Source: a virus. Taken from it: a stretch of 46,223 bases of DNA. The DNA lies in IMG/VR virus record IMGVR_UViG_3300025759_000160, positions 1 through 46,223 of that record; one strand, 5' to 3'. Numbering within the stretch: the first letter of the stretch is position 1; every line of letters begins with the position of its first letter. The notes beneath the pieces are model-generated. The model ran no database searches. It worked only from the letters and a program-made list of their open reading frames with translations, and had not been told where the DNA came from. The position numbers and the translations under genes are program-made. Positions 31,401 through 42,900 of the stretch are shown piece by piece.

Positions 31401-34178
31401 GGAAATCCCATACCTAAACCTTATAAATTATTCTTAAAAAAACAAACTACCTTTACCAAGATACTAGAAGTAGATGATAGCAAACACCCAACACCTGGTA
31501 CTTTTCCAATATTAGAGGGTCAAAGAGTCGAAGGTGATGCTTACTACATAGAGGAACCAGTTGGATCAGGAAATTGGGTTGTTAGAACCTTCAGCGTTGT
31601 TGTTACGAATATTATAAATGACTTTCAATTTGAAGTTAGTGAGAGTATCAAAGTAGCTGGGGAAGATGATAGTAGTCCTAACGGTGGAGATACAATTGAA
31701 TCTGATTTTACTAGTGATTCTAATGGAAACACTCTTAACGTTTCGACTTTGCTAACGGATAATGCTAATAAAGTTCCACCTGCTCTCAATGAAACAACTC
31801 CTGTTCAACAACAATATTCTACTAGTACTACTAGATTAATACCTAGAATAGCTATAAACAATTTAACTTTTAAAAAATCAGGTGTTGAGCCTGACGTTGT
31901 AAAATTGATAAATACTCCACCATCTTCCACTGGAGACTACACAAGACAAATATACCCTGATACAAAATCTCTTAAAGTTAGATCTATAGGTAATTTTGAA
32001 GCTATGTTTGTTGATGGTAAATACGCTGGGTTATGGCAAGCAGACACTGATCCTCCAACTGTAGTTATTGAAAATACTTTTAGGTTAGGTAGAGATGCTC
32101 AAACAGCTTTGCCTATAAATAAAGAACAGTATCAAGCTGCTGTTTATGAAACAAATCCTACAATTTCTAATTTAGAAATATTTTTCGAATCAAGTACTTC
32201 TGGAAAAATAAGTGACTTAAATGAAGAAATAAGAGTTTCAAGTCAAGATAGCTTTAAAGAAATAGAATTTTTTAATTCATTCTGGTTAAAAAGAATTAAA
32301 ACTTCTCAGCCGCCAAAATCTTTCTCTGCACAAGGAACTCTTATAGGTAGTGGAACTTCACCATCTAGAGGTGTTTGGCCGCTTAGTCAAGTTCAAGCAT
32401 CACCACAAACTGAGATTGGACCTTCTTTAGCCCCAGGAACTGAACCAGTGTTAGGTGCGTCTTATGGTTCAGAAGACGATATCTCGTCAACAGAATATAA
32501 TTATAACAACAATTGGTATTTGGAAGAATCTAGAATAAAAGGAGGGTTTAATAACAAGGAAATTTCTTTAGGTGCTAGAGCTTTTTTAGATGAAGAAGAA
32601 CCAATTCAACAACATAGATTTAATTCTTTGATATATTCTGGTGTATTTAATTCTAGAACAGGTATAAATAGAACTAATCAGTTTCCAGTAGGAACTGTTA
32701 TAACTAAATCTGCTAACCCTGAATACGGTAGTATACAAAAGATATATGCTGAAGAAACAAATTTATTAGTGTTTCAAGAAAACAAATGTCAAAGAGCATT
32801 GATAGATAAGGATACTATATACACAGCTGAAGGTGGTACTCAAACACAAAGTGGTAATGCTGTTATAGGTCAAATAACTCCTTACGCTGGTGAATACGGA
32901 ATAAGTAGAAACCCAGAAAGTTTTGCTATATACAGTTATCAAAAATATTTTATAGATAGGAATAGAAACGCAGCTTTAAGATTATCTCACGATGGTATAA
33001 CAGAGATATCAGAGTATGGTATGCGTGATTGGTTTAGAGATAATTTAGCTGACTTAAACGATAATTTTGATAATATTTTTTCAGTTGAATTAGATGAAGT
33101 AACTATAATGAATCCTAGCTCAGGTGGAGCAACATATATAGAATATAATGGTACTGACATTTCAAGCGCGATATTAAATGATTATATAGGATGTTTAATA
33201 GAATATTACGATGACAATACATCGTCTTGGAAACCTTTAATAAATGATAGTGAACAACTTTTTCTACAAAGCATAGACAACATTACTGATCCAAATAGAA
33301 TTTATTTAAGTGATTACTCTGTCGTTAATTTTTCTAAAATTAGATTTATTTCTAAAAATAGAAGTTACATAGTTGGAGGATGGGATGTTTATAATAAGCA
33401 ATATATATGTTCTTTACAATACAATAAATCTTCTACATTAACAGATACTACTGGTAAAGATTATTCTTACCACACTTTAGGTTTTGATGAAAAAATAAAT
33501 GGATGGCCTAGTTTTTACACATATAGACCTGGGTTGATAGGTAGTTTGAAGAACAAGTTTTACAGTGTAAATAATTCTTATGACACATGGGAAAATACAG
33601 GTATTGGAGATTTTGGAATATACGAGCAATATAAAGATAATCAAACAGGTACAAATAGAGGTGTATTTTATGGAAATAGTTACCCATCTACTGTAACTAT
33701 AATAGCAAACGCTAATCCATCAGTAGAAAAAAACTTCTTAACTATTGATTACGAAGGTAGTAGTGGTTGGAAAGTGGTGTCTGCTGGTTCTGAAGGTTCA
33801 GCTGGTTTAATAGCACCTATATTTTCAGATCAAACCGGTGAAGATTTTTATGGAGGTAGTTGGCAATACCATATTGATAAAACTAATCAAGTATATAGTT
33901 TTTATGAAGGTCAATATGATGCTGCTGGAAACACTGGTTCTGCAGCAGTATTACAACCTATACTACATGTTGGTTTTGATAGAAAAGAAAATAGGTACGT
34001 AGCTAACCTAGTTAACAGTTCAGATCCTTCTCCAGGAGAAGTAATATACGGAGATAAAATAAGTGGAATAAAAGGTTATTATAATATAGTCACTATGTCT
34101 ACAGATTCTACAACATCGCCAGGTGCTATGAAAGAACTGTATCAAGTTGGATTATCTTACAATATATCTTCAATGTAA
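28452..34178 (+). CDS. Giant tail nozzle/stabilisation-like structural protein, 1908 aa
   Basis: The N-terminus carries MNKDLDARLLNAGEYRDGV and ESDDVGALENILGNEFL, a signature of phage tail hub/nozzle (P22 gp10-like stabilisation) proteins. Beta-propeller-like strands follow (GWCIDVSNDRVFVFVTDYQD). It is much longer than P22 gp10 (472 aa) because several beta modules are inserted (residues about 300-1650). Near the C-terminus GTQTQSGNAVIGQITPYAGE and AIYSYQKYFIDRNRNAALRL repeat the propeller style. It closes the tail in short-tailed phages. The specific role of the extra modules is unknown. Confidence 0.75.
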   Translation: MARKSNHTFVQSKMNKDLDARLLNAGEYRDGVNVSVSRSESDDVGALENILGNEFLSDLNKNTQYPVEAIGWCIDVSNDRVFVFVTDYQDNSLDKISNNAPFSSYHAIVHFDIKTKVSTTIVSGYFLNFSINSKINDSNLIESLLFWTDNRNQPRKINVETAIADNNYYYNEDHISVAKYYPYKALDLTDKISLDIDPNGVDNQVFLVSRDIGTNGAIKGYESIYPYFVCENDNLPNDIINKLKNNIGLKGYVERLNVYGDIQRWEFRLAWFQKDGEESYLGTQSPERLPSGWNGKYIIFVDRDFDNGLFQVYDDYAAKPEKYNMYFVEETEKNVSSPWVKGNALKLQADQITLSTVGTLFNWTGVSDSNNPYLSTLHLYGTRSTNKQVYDEYNTGSSLEAPTFCIENGFPNNTGGAENIYPRVNHPKLNQNNIYVITKIVTINGIASGFHVQQLNSINNSNGLIDVNLTSVLSPGDILTVELPNKYYSSDFPGDPVFLEDKFIRFAYRFKFDDGEYSIISPFTQEIFIPKQEGYFLSEINNSPLDVTNFNKYRFQIQEAGENTEVDWFVNKITSVNLKVPLEFKAKETKDKLKVQEIDILYKESDGIALKVVKTLDIDEYSDDENYFISYEYNSEKPIKTVRSSEITRVYDNVPVRAKTQSTSGNRIIYGNFYDRHTSPISLDFSVGVGSKYTLSFPKTTNSDIKYPNHTLKQNRNYQVGIILSDRYGRSTDVILSKNIETSKTFISSQPYSNNQITFGNSTVYNPYFDDVNHLKKSNNTDNYLTQNPTGGLEANYDVTSIKQTLAPRAGIIDWPGDSLKIKFEELIPDEINLSGYPGLYTSPIVRSNSSNLNNSRFTVVEIVDPTDPDIGIYEKWKVDFVSSGPNDQYKPGQILQWTVYPDDTIQYATIVSVELTSISEGYIEVVGDYTNPHLPPQSPTAPDASVITAYDSLNSLGFYSYRFVVKQNEQSYYNVYLPSLLQGNPIPKPYKLFLKKQTTFTKILEVDDSKHPTPGTFPILEGQRVEGDAYYIEEPVGSGNWVVRTFSVVVTNIINDFQFEVSESIKVAGEDDSSPNGGDTIESDFTSDSNGNTLNVSTLLTDNANKVPPALNETTPVQQQYSTSTTRLIPRIAINNLTFKKSGVEPDVVKLINTPPSSTGDYTRQIYPDTKSLKVRSIGNFEAMFVDGKYAGLWQADTDPPTVVIENTFRLGRDAQTALPINKEQYQAAVYETNPTISNLEIFFESSTSGKISDLNEEIRVSSQDSFKEIEFFNSFWLKRIKTSQPPKSFSAQGTLIGSGTSPSRGVWPLSQVQASPQTEIGPSLAPGTEPVLGASYGSEDDISSTEYNYNNNWYLEESRIKGGFNNKEISLGARAFLDEEEPIQQHRFNSLIYSGVFNSRTGINRTNQFPVGTVITKSANPEYGSIQKIYAEETNLLVFQENKCQRALIDKDTIYTAEGGTQTQSGNAVIGQITPYAGEYGISRNPESFAIYSYQKYFIDRNRNAALRLSHDGITEISEYGMRDWFRDNLADLNDNFDNIFSVELDEVTIMNPSSGGATYIEYNGTDISSAILNDYIGCLIEYYDDNTSSWKPLINDSEQLFLQSIDNITDPNRIYLSDYSVVNFSKIRFISKNRSYIVGGWDVYNKQYICSLQYNKSSTLTDTTGKDYSYHTLGFDEKINGWPSFYTYRPGLIGSLKNKFYSVNNSYDTWENTGIGDFGIYEQYKDNQTGTNRGVFYGNSYPSTVTIIANANPSVEKNFLTIDYEGSSGWKVVSAGSEGSAGLIAPIFSDQTGEDFYGGSWQYHIDKTNQVYSFYEGQYDAAGNTGSAAVLQPILHVGFDRKENRYVANLVNSSDPSPGEVIYGDKISGIKGYYNIVTMSTDSTTSPGAMKELYQVGLSYNISSM

Positions 34179-34187
34179 TTAAATTAA

Positions 34188-34589
34188 ATGAAAGTACGTA
34201 GAATTACAGATAATGATTGGCCAATACTAACTAAGTGGTGGAGTGAATGGGAATATGAATATCCACCTGTAAAAAGTTTTTTGCCTGAAAACGGCACGTT
34301 TGGTTTAATAGTAGAAAAAGACAATAAGCCTATAGCGTCTATATTTATGTATGCAACTAATGCTAGTCTAGTTATATTAGGTTGGCCACTGTCTGATAAA
34401 AATTACGAGAGCAATGATAGAGAAAAAGCTATTATAAAACTTAATGAAAGTGCTGAAACAGCTTGTAAATTATTAGGTTATAAACATATACTTTTCTTTG
34501 GTGATAACAAAAAATATATAAAAAAATTAAAAGATCTAAACTTTTCAAAAGGAGATAGCAAATACGATTTAATAACTAAAAATATATAA
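34188..34589 (+). CDS. GNAT-like N-acetyltransferase fold protein, 133 aa
   Basis: Acetyltransferase-like layout: an N-terminal strand-helix (KVRRITDNDWPILTKWWSEW), central strands (FGLIVEKDNKPIASIFMYAT), then a helix (AIIKLNESAETACKLLGYKH) and FFGDNKKYIKKLKDLNFSKG. The acetyl-CoA pyrophosphate-binding loop (Q/RxxGxG/A) is not clearly present, so it may be a degenerate or structural GNAT fold. It is embedded between the nozzle and internal protein genes. It might modify virion or host proteins. Confidence 0.6.
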   Translation: MKVRRITDNDWPILTKWWSEWEYEYPPVKSFLPENGTFGLIVEKDNKPIASIFMYATNASLVILGWPLSDKNYESNDREKAIIKLNESAETACKLLGYKHILFFGDNKKYIKKLKDLNFSKGDSKYDLITKNI

Positions 34590-34590
34590 C

Positions 34591-35310
34591 ATGGGAGGAC
34601 TTATAGCAGGAGCAATTGCAGGTGTAGCTGGAGCTACTACAAGCGCTATAGCAGCTCATAAAGCTGGTAAAGCAAGTGATGAACAAAATAGGATAGCTAC
34701 GGCGAAGCAAACACAGTTGGACAACCTTACAGCTGACAGGCCAGAGTTTACTAATCCATATGAGAATTTGAAAAACCAATTTGAAAACTTAGATAATCCT
34801 TATGCAAACTTAACAGTATCTACAGAAGCTTTTAAAATGCAAGCAGAACAAGCAGATATAGCTTTAGCAAATAGTTTAGATGTAATGATGGAAACTGGTA
34901 TGGGTGCTGGTGGTGCTACTGCTTTAGCTCAAGCTGCTCTACAAAGTAAGAAAGGAATAGCTGCTAGTATTAATGCACAAGAAACTGCAAACAAAAAATT
35001 GCAAGCTCAAGGTGAAAAAGACGTTGCTATTCAAAGGGCTCAAGGTGCTCAACAATTAGATATGTTAAGAGCTCAAGGAAATGCTATGGAACAACGAGAT
35101 GCTATTGATTTCCACGAAGCTCAAATGACTAGAACAGCTACTCAATTAGATAATGCGAGACAAAATGCTATGGATTATAACGCTGCTAAAAATCAAGCTT
35201 TAATGGGTATAGGTACTTCTATAGCCTCAGGAGCTAGTATAATTGCATCTTCTGAATCTAAAGGTAAAAACAAAGGTGGAAACAACGATGGAGATGGCGA
35301 CGAGTTTTAA
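34591..35310 (+). CDS. Internal virion/ejection protein-like, 239 aa
   Basis: The N-terminal segment GGLIAGAIAGVAGATTSAIA is Gly/Ala-rich and amphipathic, typical of ejected phage internal proteins (T7 gp14 or P22 gp7 style). Residues 30-190 are helical Ala/Gln repeats (NKKLQAQGEKDVAIQRAQGA). The end is Gly/Asn/Asp-rich (SKGKNKGGNNDGDGDEF). It probably forms part of the injection channel in the host membrane. Role by analogy. Confidence 0.65.
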   Translation: MGGLIAGAIAGVAGATTSAIAAHKAGKASDEQNRIATAKQTQLDNLTADRPEFTNPYENLKNQFENLDNPYANLTVSTEAFKMQAEQADIALANSLDVMMETGMGAGGATALAQAALQSKKGIAASINAQETANKKLQAQGEKDVAIQRAQGAQQLDMLRAQGNAMEQRDAIDFHEAQMTRTATQLDNARQNAMDYNAAKNQALMGIGTSIASGASIIASSESKGKNKGGNNDGDGDEF

Positions 35311-35351
35311 GGTGGAAGGTAAAAAAATTTAAATAAAAAAAAATATAACAT

Positions 35352-36905
35352 ATGGGTTTAGGTGAGGGATTTACAAGTCCACAAAGGGCAATAGATGAAT
35401 CGTTTAAAGCTTTTATTGAAGGTGGTAATGATATAGTTAATAAAGTAGCTTTAACAAATGCTGAGGTTCAGAAAAATATAAGGGCTGAAAAAGCTTTTGC
35501 TAAAGAGCAAGAGGCTTTAAGAGATAATGAAATGTCAACTATGTACAGTAAAGTTAATGAATTAGGTGGTTCAAGTAGCTCAAGCCTTGATGCGAATCTA
35601 ATGAGTTTTTGGGAAGACAAAGCTGATAAGTACTTTACTATAAAAAACGATATGGATAGAGGGCAAAGGTGGGATGAAGAAACTCAAAAACTTGTACCTT
35701 ATAGCAAGCAAGAAGGCATGAAAGCTTTGGCCGCAATAAATGGTTTGTTACCTCAATTTAAAGAAGAAGCTGCTTTTCTCGCTAAGGAAGCTGCTGCGTA
35801 CCAAGAGGACTTAGCTAATAACAATGTTTCTTCTATTGGTTCTATACAGAATAAAACCTTATTAAGTGGTTTGGCAGCTGGTGCTAATGTTGGGATTGTA
35901 GAAGAAGGTGGTAAAACTTACTACTTTGTACCTGAACACATAGATCAAAATGGTAATAAAGTTGAATCTGCAATGATAAATGGAAGAGAGATGATGGCTA
36001 ATGCTGCCAAGGGTAAAGGCTTATACGAGAGGAAAGCTAATATAGATGAACTACTTGAAACAGCTTTTAACAACACTTACCAACCTTCTAGTTTACAGAG
36101 TAAATATGTGAAAACTATAGATGCAGTAAATGGACAACCTATACCTGGTCAGCCAGGTGAAGTTTTTAAAAACATACCAAAAGGTCAAAAGTATACTTAC
36201 CAGATAATTGAAGATGAAGATAAAGATAAAGGTCAAGAAGATTTAATGACAAATGGAAGTTTAGATCCTATACTATCAAATGATAATATAATGGTTAGGT
36301 ATTGGCAAGATAACGTTCCAGACGAGTGGTTGAAAAGTAAGGGTTATAGTGATGATGTTATAGATTCTAGATGGAATGATTTCCCACCAGATTTATCTGA
36401 TCAAGAAAAAGACGATTTAATTAAGCAGCAAAATGAAGCAGCAAAAGCTTACATGGCTGAACAAGCTTATGATAAAAATGCTGACATGGATAATAAGTTA
36501 AAATTCATGCAAAAGCAAAATATTGTTGGAGACGGCAGTAACAGCGGTGATGATAATGGTTTTACACTAACACCTAAAAGCCAGCTTACGTATAATACTA
36601 GATACAATGACTATAAGGATATTACTGAACAAACAGAATCTTTATATGCAAACGGTACGCCTCAACCTGAAGATTTTGTTCGTGCGTTAAAAATGGCTAA
36701 TCCAGGAAAAGACTACTTTGTTAACAAAAATAATCTTATACAATCTGGAACAGAGATAATTGAAATACCTGACGAGTTTAAAGAAGCAAATAAATTATTA
36801 AATAGCTTAAGTGGGATAGATAGAGAAATGCAAATACTATTTAGTAAAAAGAAAGACGAGAAAACCACAGAAGAGATGAGTATTGAAGATTATTTAAATG
36901 AATAA
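35352..36905 (+). CDS. Large internal virion protein-like, 517 aa
   Basis: The helical N-terminal half (TSPQRAIDESFKAFIEGGND, VQKNIRAEKAFAKEQEALRD) is rich in Ala/Glu/Lys/Asn. The middle and C-terminus are mixed, with acidic loops (IEDEDKDKGQEDLMTNG) and TLTPKSQLTYNTRYNDYKDI. It lies 41 bases before the giant polyvalent gene, with the previous internal gene just ahead, so it fits the second ejected internal protein of a podovirus module. No catalytic site is visible. Confidence 0.6.
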   Translation: MGLGEGFTSPQRAIDESFKAFIEGGNDIVNKVALTNAEVQKNIRAEKAFAKEQEALRDNEMSTMYSKVNELGGSSSSSLDANLMSFWEDKADKYFTIKNDMDRGQRWDEETQKLVPYSKQEGMKALAAINGLLPQFKEEAAFLAKEAAAYQEDLANNNVSSIGSIQNKTLLSGLAAGANVGIVEEGGKTYYFVPEHIDQNGNKVESAMINGREMMANAAKGKGLYERKANIDELLETAFNNTYQPSSLQSKYVKTIDAVNGQPIPGQPGEVFKNIPKGQKYTYQIIEDEDKDKGQEDLMTNGSLDPILSNDNIMVRYWQDNVPDEWLKSKGYSDDVIDSRWNDFPPDLSDQEKDDLIKQQNEAAKAYMAEQAYDKNADMDNKLKFMQKQNIVGDGSNSGDDNGFTLTPKSQLTYNTRYNDYKDITEQTESLYANGTPQPEDFVRALKMANPGKDYFVNKNNLIQSGTEIIEIPDEFKEANKLLNSLSGIDREMQILFSKKKDEKTTEEMSIEDYLNE

Positions 36906-36918
36906 ATAAAATACTAGT

Positions 36919-39900
36919 ATGGACGAAGAAAAGTTAAGAGGTATAATACAAAAGATGATAGCCAACAACGAACCTCCAAGTAAAATAAGGGAAGTTGTTA
37001 GAAGAGCTAAAGAGATGATGGCTGCTCAACCTTCTAAAGAACAAGTAATTCAATCTGTGGAACAAGGAGAAATAGAAGAGTCTCCTAGTATAGACTTAGA
37101 AGAGCTTAAAAGAGTTTCAGAAGCTGTAAAAAAGAAGACTAATGGTAATGAAGATTTTCAAATGAATGAAGATCAATTAAACTCTCCTATAGGTCAAGAC
37201 GAGTCGTACGATATATTTTCTATAAACAAACCACAAGAAGTAGAAATGGTTGCCGACCAAGTTATAAATAAACCTTTTGATGATTCTGTAGAAATGCAAC
37301 TCATTGAAAAAGGAAAGAGCAGTGCTGTAGAAAAATTAGAACAGGATTATGCTCAAGACTTTATAGATACTAAAGGTTACCACGACTACACTTCACCAGA
37401 TTACTTAAGACCTAAAGCTGATGAGGTTAGAGCTAATTTAGAAAATATAACTATAGATTCTCCTGAAGTTAAAGAAAGTGTATTAGCAGAAACTGTAGGT
37501 GTTTACGATGATTATGATTTTGGTAATCAAGGTTTAAAAGATCTAAACTTGTTGGCTTCTACAGAAGATATTAAAAAAGCAAAAGACGAGTGGAAAAAAG
37601 GTAAAGACGGAATCTTTGTTAACATGAAAGACGAAGACGCACAAGCTTTGCAAGAAGATAAATACTTCAACTCTTTAGTAGACAAAGATGATAGCGGGGG
37701 TATATCAATTAATAAAGGTTGGAAAAGTCCTAAAGATCAATTAGAATCTATATTAAGTTGGGAAACTAAACCATATTGGTACCCACAAGAAAAGTGGGAT
37801 ATAGTTAAAAAGTATAAAGAGGATGGTGGTGTGTCTAACGAAATGATAGACAACGCTGATCCAAGATTAGTTAACAAAACTATTCAGGCTAAAAAACAAA
37901 ATTCTTTAACTAATTTTTTCTATGATAATGATGATCTTAGTAGCATTGAAAGAACTAAAATATCTGCTTTACTAGCAGATCAAATATATGGAAAGTTAAC
38001 TTATGATGATGTCATGAGGATGGATGCTAATCCTGAATTATTGAAACTGGAGATGGAGAAGAACCAACAAAGGCAGTCTTCTTTGATAAAGGACATGAAC
38101 AATATAAAGGCTAAGCAGAATGAGTTAGAGGGAAATGAAGAGTATCAAAAATTAAATAAAGAAGCTAAAAGAATAACAGATGAATTAACACGATTACAAG
38201 AATCTGGTATTAATGAAAATTCTTCACAAGCTGAAATAGACAATTATAATAACTTACTTAGTGAGTATAAGGCTCTGCAAGTAACCTATGATCAGAAAGG
38301 TTTTAAAAGCATAAGAGAACAACAAGCTAAAGATATAGAAGCTTGGGAAAGTAAAAACGCCGCGTTAGCAGATGATGCTGCAGAGTTAGGTGATGTGTCA
38401 CTAGCTTTAGACTTAGCTACAAAAAATTACAGCGCTTTAGATAAGACTAAACTTCAAATGGAAAAGTTTTTTCTTGGAAATGCTTTCGCTGGAACTATAG
38501 GTGCCACTTCTGGTTTTATTGCTGAAGGACTAGATATAATAGGTGGGTCAGCAAGTATGGGTGAGTTATCAGATTTTTTACATAAAGTTGAAGGTGTTGC
38601 TATAGATTATAATAAAAGTATAGATAATCAGATGGGTCAACTTGCTCCTACACTTAAACTAGATGATGTTAGTTTTAAAACACTAGATAGTTACATAGCT
38701 CATACTTTAGCTGAAAATTCACCTAGTATAGCTACAGTTATGTTAACTATGAGAGGTGGTAAAATGGCAGCTGGAAAAAATGCTTCTACAGCTGTTAGAA
38801 TGCAAGCTGCTGCTAGAGCTAGTAAGATAGCTCAAGGAATATTTTTCTCTACCAGTTACGGTGGTAAAGGTATGGAGTTAGCTATTGCTCAAAAAAATGC
38901 ACCTGGTAGAATAAAAAAACTACAAGAGCAAATAGACTCTGGTGTGCTCAGCGGTTATGAAAAACAACAAGCTGAAAAAAGAATAAACGAATTAGAAGAT
39001 GTCTTAGACTTAAACGTGTTACAGAAAGCAGGTTCTTCTTTGTTATCCGGTGCTATTGATATGTACTCTGAAAAGCTTGGTTCACTTGGATATATGAAAA
39101 ATCTAAATAGAATAAAAGCCGCTGTTGATGCTAAGCCGTTTAAGAAATTAATGTACCAAGGTTTAAATTCTTTAAAAGGTGCTGCTACAGAAGTTGTTGA
39201 AGAGGCAGCTGCTCAAATAGGTAACAACCTTTCTGACATTTATATATTAGGTGAAGACAAATCTATTGTAGATGGCATCGACGCTGACTTTCTTGCTAAG
39301 ACAGCTATAAGTAGTTTTGCTATGCAAGGCCCAAGCGTTGGTAGTAATTTATATAGTATGTTTAAATCTGAAATGATGGATCCTACTTCTATTAGAAATA
39401 ATAAAAAGCTTTTTGATGAACTAATAGATATAGAAGAAACACTTCAAAGTCCACTAACTACAGATGCTAATCAAAAGAAAGAATTAAGAAAAAGAAAGAA
39501 AGAGATTATAGAGGTAGCTGGTATGAAAGATATAATGAGCGTACAAAAATTAGCTCGTATGTCTACTCAAGAAAAGTCAGACTTATTTGAATTAAATAGA
39601 AGAAGAAGAAGAATAATAAAAAATCTAAGAGAATTAGGTGGTAGATCTGAGGCTGGTAGTAAATCAATTAAAAAACAAAAAGATAGATTAGTAAAAGAAT
39701 TTAAAGAAGTTGACACACAAAGAAATGAACTGTTAAGTAAAAAGCAAAGAAAAATACAAGAAGAATATAAAGAAGCAGCAGATCCAGCATTAGGAGCTTA
39801 TAATCAAGGGTTATATGATTTTTATAGTGATATCGTAGGGGCTCAACAGGAGATCAATGGTAATAAATACATTGAAGTAAATAATGAAACAACCGTTGAT

Positions 39901-42900
39901 AACTTAAAAGAGCAGTTTGGTGAGGATAAAGCTAATGAATTAATAGAGGCTAGAAACAAAGGTAACAACGCTACGTTTGTAGGTAACGATATAATTATAT
40001 TTCCACAAAACGTAAAGCAAAACTTAATGTCAACTAGAAATAAATCAGCAGCTATGTTTGCTGCTGTGTCTCCACTTCATGAGTTGATGCATATTGAAAA
40101 TAGAAGACAAGGTATAGTTAAAAATGGCAAGGTAGTTGGAGATGCTAACAAAGCTATTCAACAAGCTGAAAGTGTAATAAAAGAAAACTTAGCAACTGGT
40201 AGAATAACACAAGAACAATACGATGACTTTTTAGCTAGGAAGAAACAGTATACAGATGAAACAGGAGTTGACGTAGAAGAAATCCTAAACCTATTTGGTG
40301 ACATGACAGCTACGGGTATATTAAGTGAATCAGATTTCAGTAAGATAAATGGCTTACAGTACATGTTAAAAGGATTAGTAAGAAAGTTTGCTGGTCCTAA
40401 TATATCTTTCTTATTTCCACTTAAAACTGGAGCTGACGTTTTTAGTTATATAAAAAGTTTTAAAGATTCAGTTGAAAAGTCTGAATTAAAATCAGCGCCA
40501 CCAGAAGACATATCTGAAGATTTAAAATTCTCTCAAGCTGCTAGTAATAAAGTACAAGATATATTTAATGAACAGGGTGAGGCTGGAGCTTTTGATATTA
40601 TAGAAGAGTTCAAACCTATAGTAAATAAAATAGTACAACGTAGAAGTGAAGCTCCTGGTTTTGATAGACAGTTATTAACTGATGAAATTGAAACTGGAAA
40701 AAGAGGTATACTTGACTTGATAAGAGAATATGATCCAGAATCTGGCGTACCGTTAGCTGCTTATATAAACAAGTTCTTACCAGCTAGAGCTATAGAAGCT
40801 TCTAAGCGTGTTTTAGGAGAACAATTTGAAGATGATGTTACAGAAGTAAGAGGTTTAGAAGCTGAAGATAAAACAGGAGAAGTAGATAATAGTCCTATAA
40901 GTAAAACAGAAAGATTATTTAAATTAAAAAATAGATTAACGGGTAATTTAGAATCTGCTATAAACAAAGTCAGATCTCAGGTTTCTAGTTTGCCTATAGC
41001 TGATTTAGATTTTAAATCTTTAAGAAATATTGCCTTACAAGAAGTTCAAGAGTTGTTTGGCATAAAGCCAAAGCCAGGTAACCTAACTAAAGATGATGTT
41101 AGAAATGCTCAACAATATATAAACAAAAATGCTGAGGCTTTAATAACTATGTTACCTGAAGGATCTACACCTGGTGGAACATCAACCGGTGTTCAGAAAG
41201 TCTTACTAGATAATTTCTACGAAAAACAAGATAGAGTTAAAATGTTGAAGACTGGTAGTAAAGCTGGTTTAGCTCCTTATCAAAAAAGAAATAATATAAC
41301 ACCATCTGAATTTAAAGAAGTATTTGGGATAACACCTGCTGGTACTCCAAACGTGTCTGATAGAAATACTAGTGCTAGAATAAAAGCTTTAGTTTCACAA
41401 ACAGAACGTATGCTAACAAATCAAGAAGTTAGAGAAGCTTTACAAGAGCAAGGTATTCCAGTTCCAAGTAGGTTGTCAGAAGGTAAATCTGAGTTAATGT
41501 TTTCACAGGGTCAGAAGTTAACTAAGAAAGAACAGAAAGCTATAGAAGCTCAAAGAAAGTTATTAGACTCCGATATTGGGACTCAACTTCTAGCTGAGCA
41601 AAAAGATTGGAAACAGATTATAAAGGATTACGGAATGAGTCCTATAAATCTAAAAACAGCTCAAGGTAGAGAATCTTATAGACAATGGATAGCTAATGTA
41701 TTAGCACCAAAATTACCTGCTAACTTTTTTACGGTTAATGCTGCCGGTGTTTTAACAGGTAAAACAGAAGCTGTAAGAGATGAGAATAATAATAAGACAG
41801 ATCAAAGAACTTATGCTGGTAATTATGCTTTTCTTAGCAAAAAAGAAGTTGTTGACTTTATAGAGCAAGCGATAGCTGACGGTGTAGTATTTTCTGAGTC
41901 TGAGATACCTGGTTTGAAAAGAGCTTCATACGCTAAGCTAGACAAAAGATTTAGTACTAAAGAATTTAAACAACAACAGAAAGATAAAATAAAAGGATTT
42001 AAACAAGTGTTAGATGTATTTAATAGTTTAATACAAGAAAACACTAAAGCTAATGCTCCTTTTGTAGCCGCGTTGATGTCGTCTACTAGTGCTTATCAAG
42101 GTCACTTCATGAGAACTTCTTCACCTATAGGCTTTACAAACTTCACAGGTTTAAAACAAGTGGAAGAACATACAGAACCAGCTAGTGATCTTGGTAAATT
42201 TCTATTAAATAGAATGATACAAGGAAATTACGAGCTATATATAGATGGTGCTTTAGAAAACTTCTTTCAAGGTTTGCTTCCTGATGTCTATGATAAAATG
42301 TTAAAAGGTATTGGACCAGACGGTAAACCTTTTAACTACACTCAGAATGCTCCTGAAAAATATATGTATGACATACTTATGGGTGCAAAGTCTATATGGT
42401 TAAGGTATTTTAATCCTCAGGTTAATGGTCAAATAAGAGTTGATGAGAATGGTGTTAGTAGAAGAGGTATAGATCCTAATGTTTTAGTAGAGATAAATGG
42501 TAAGTCTGTTGCTGAGAATAATAATCTAGGTTTACCTAAAAATAAACTTACTCCTAATGTCATAGCCAAACAACAAGATTTACTGTTCAAAGTATTGGAT
42601 AATCAAATATCAAAGGAAGATGCTAGAAAGCAACTAGACGAATACACGAAGCTAGCTCCAGACATGTTAAAAGCTAGTAAAGGTACTCAACAAGAATTAA
42701 GCGAAGCTGAGGTTTTGTATATAAATCAAAACATGACAACTCAAGAGTTGTTAAGTAAAGCTATATCAATAGATAATGCACTTAATGAAGCTAGAAAATT
42801 AAATCCTGAAATAAAGAAAATTAGAGTATTTGATTTTGACGATACTATAGCAACTAGCAAAAGCTTAGTGTTTTACACTAAAGCCGATGGTACTGAAGGT

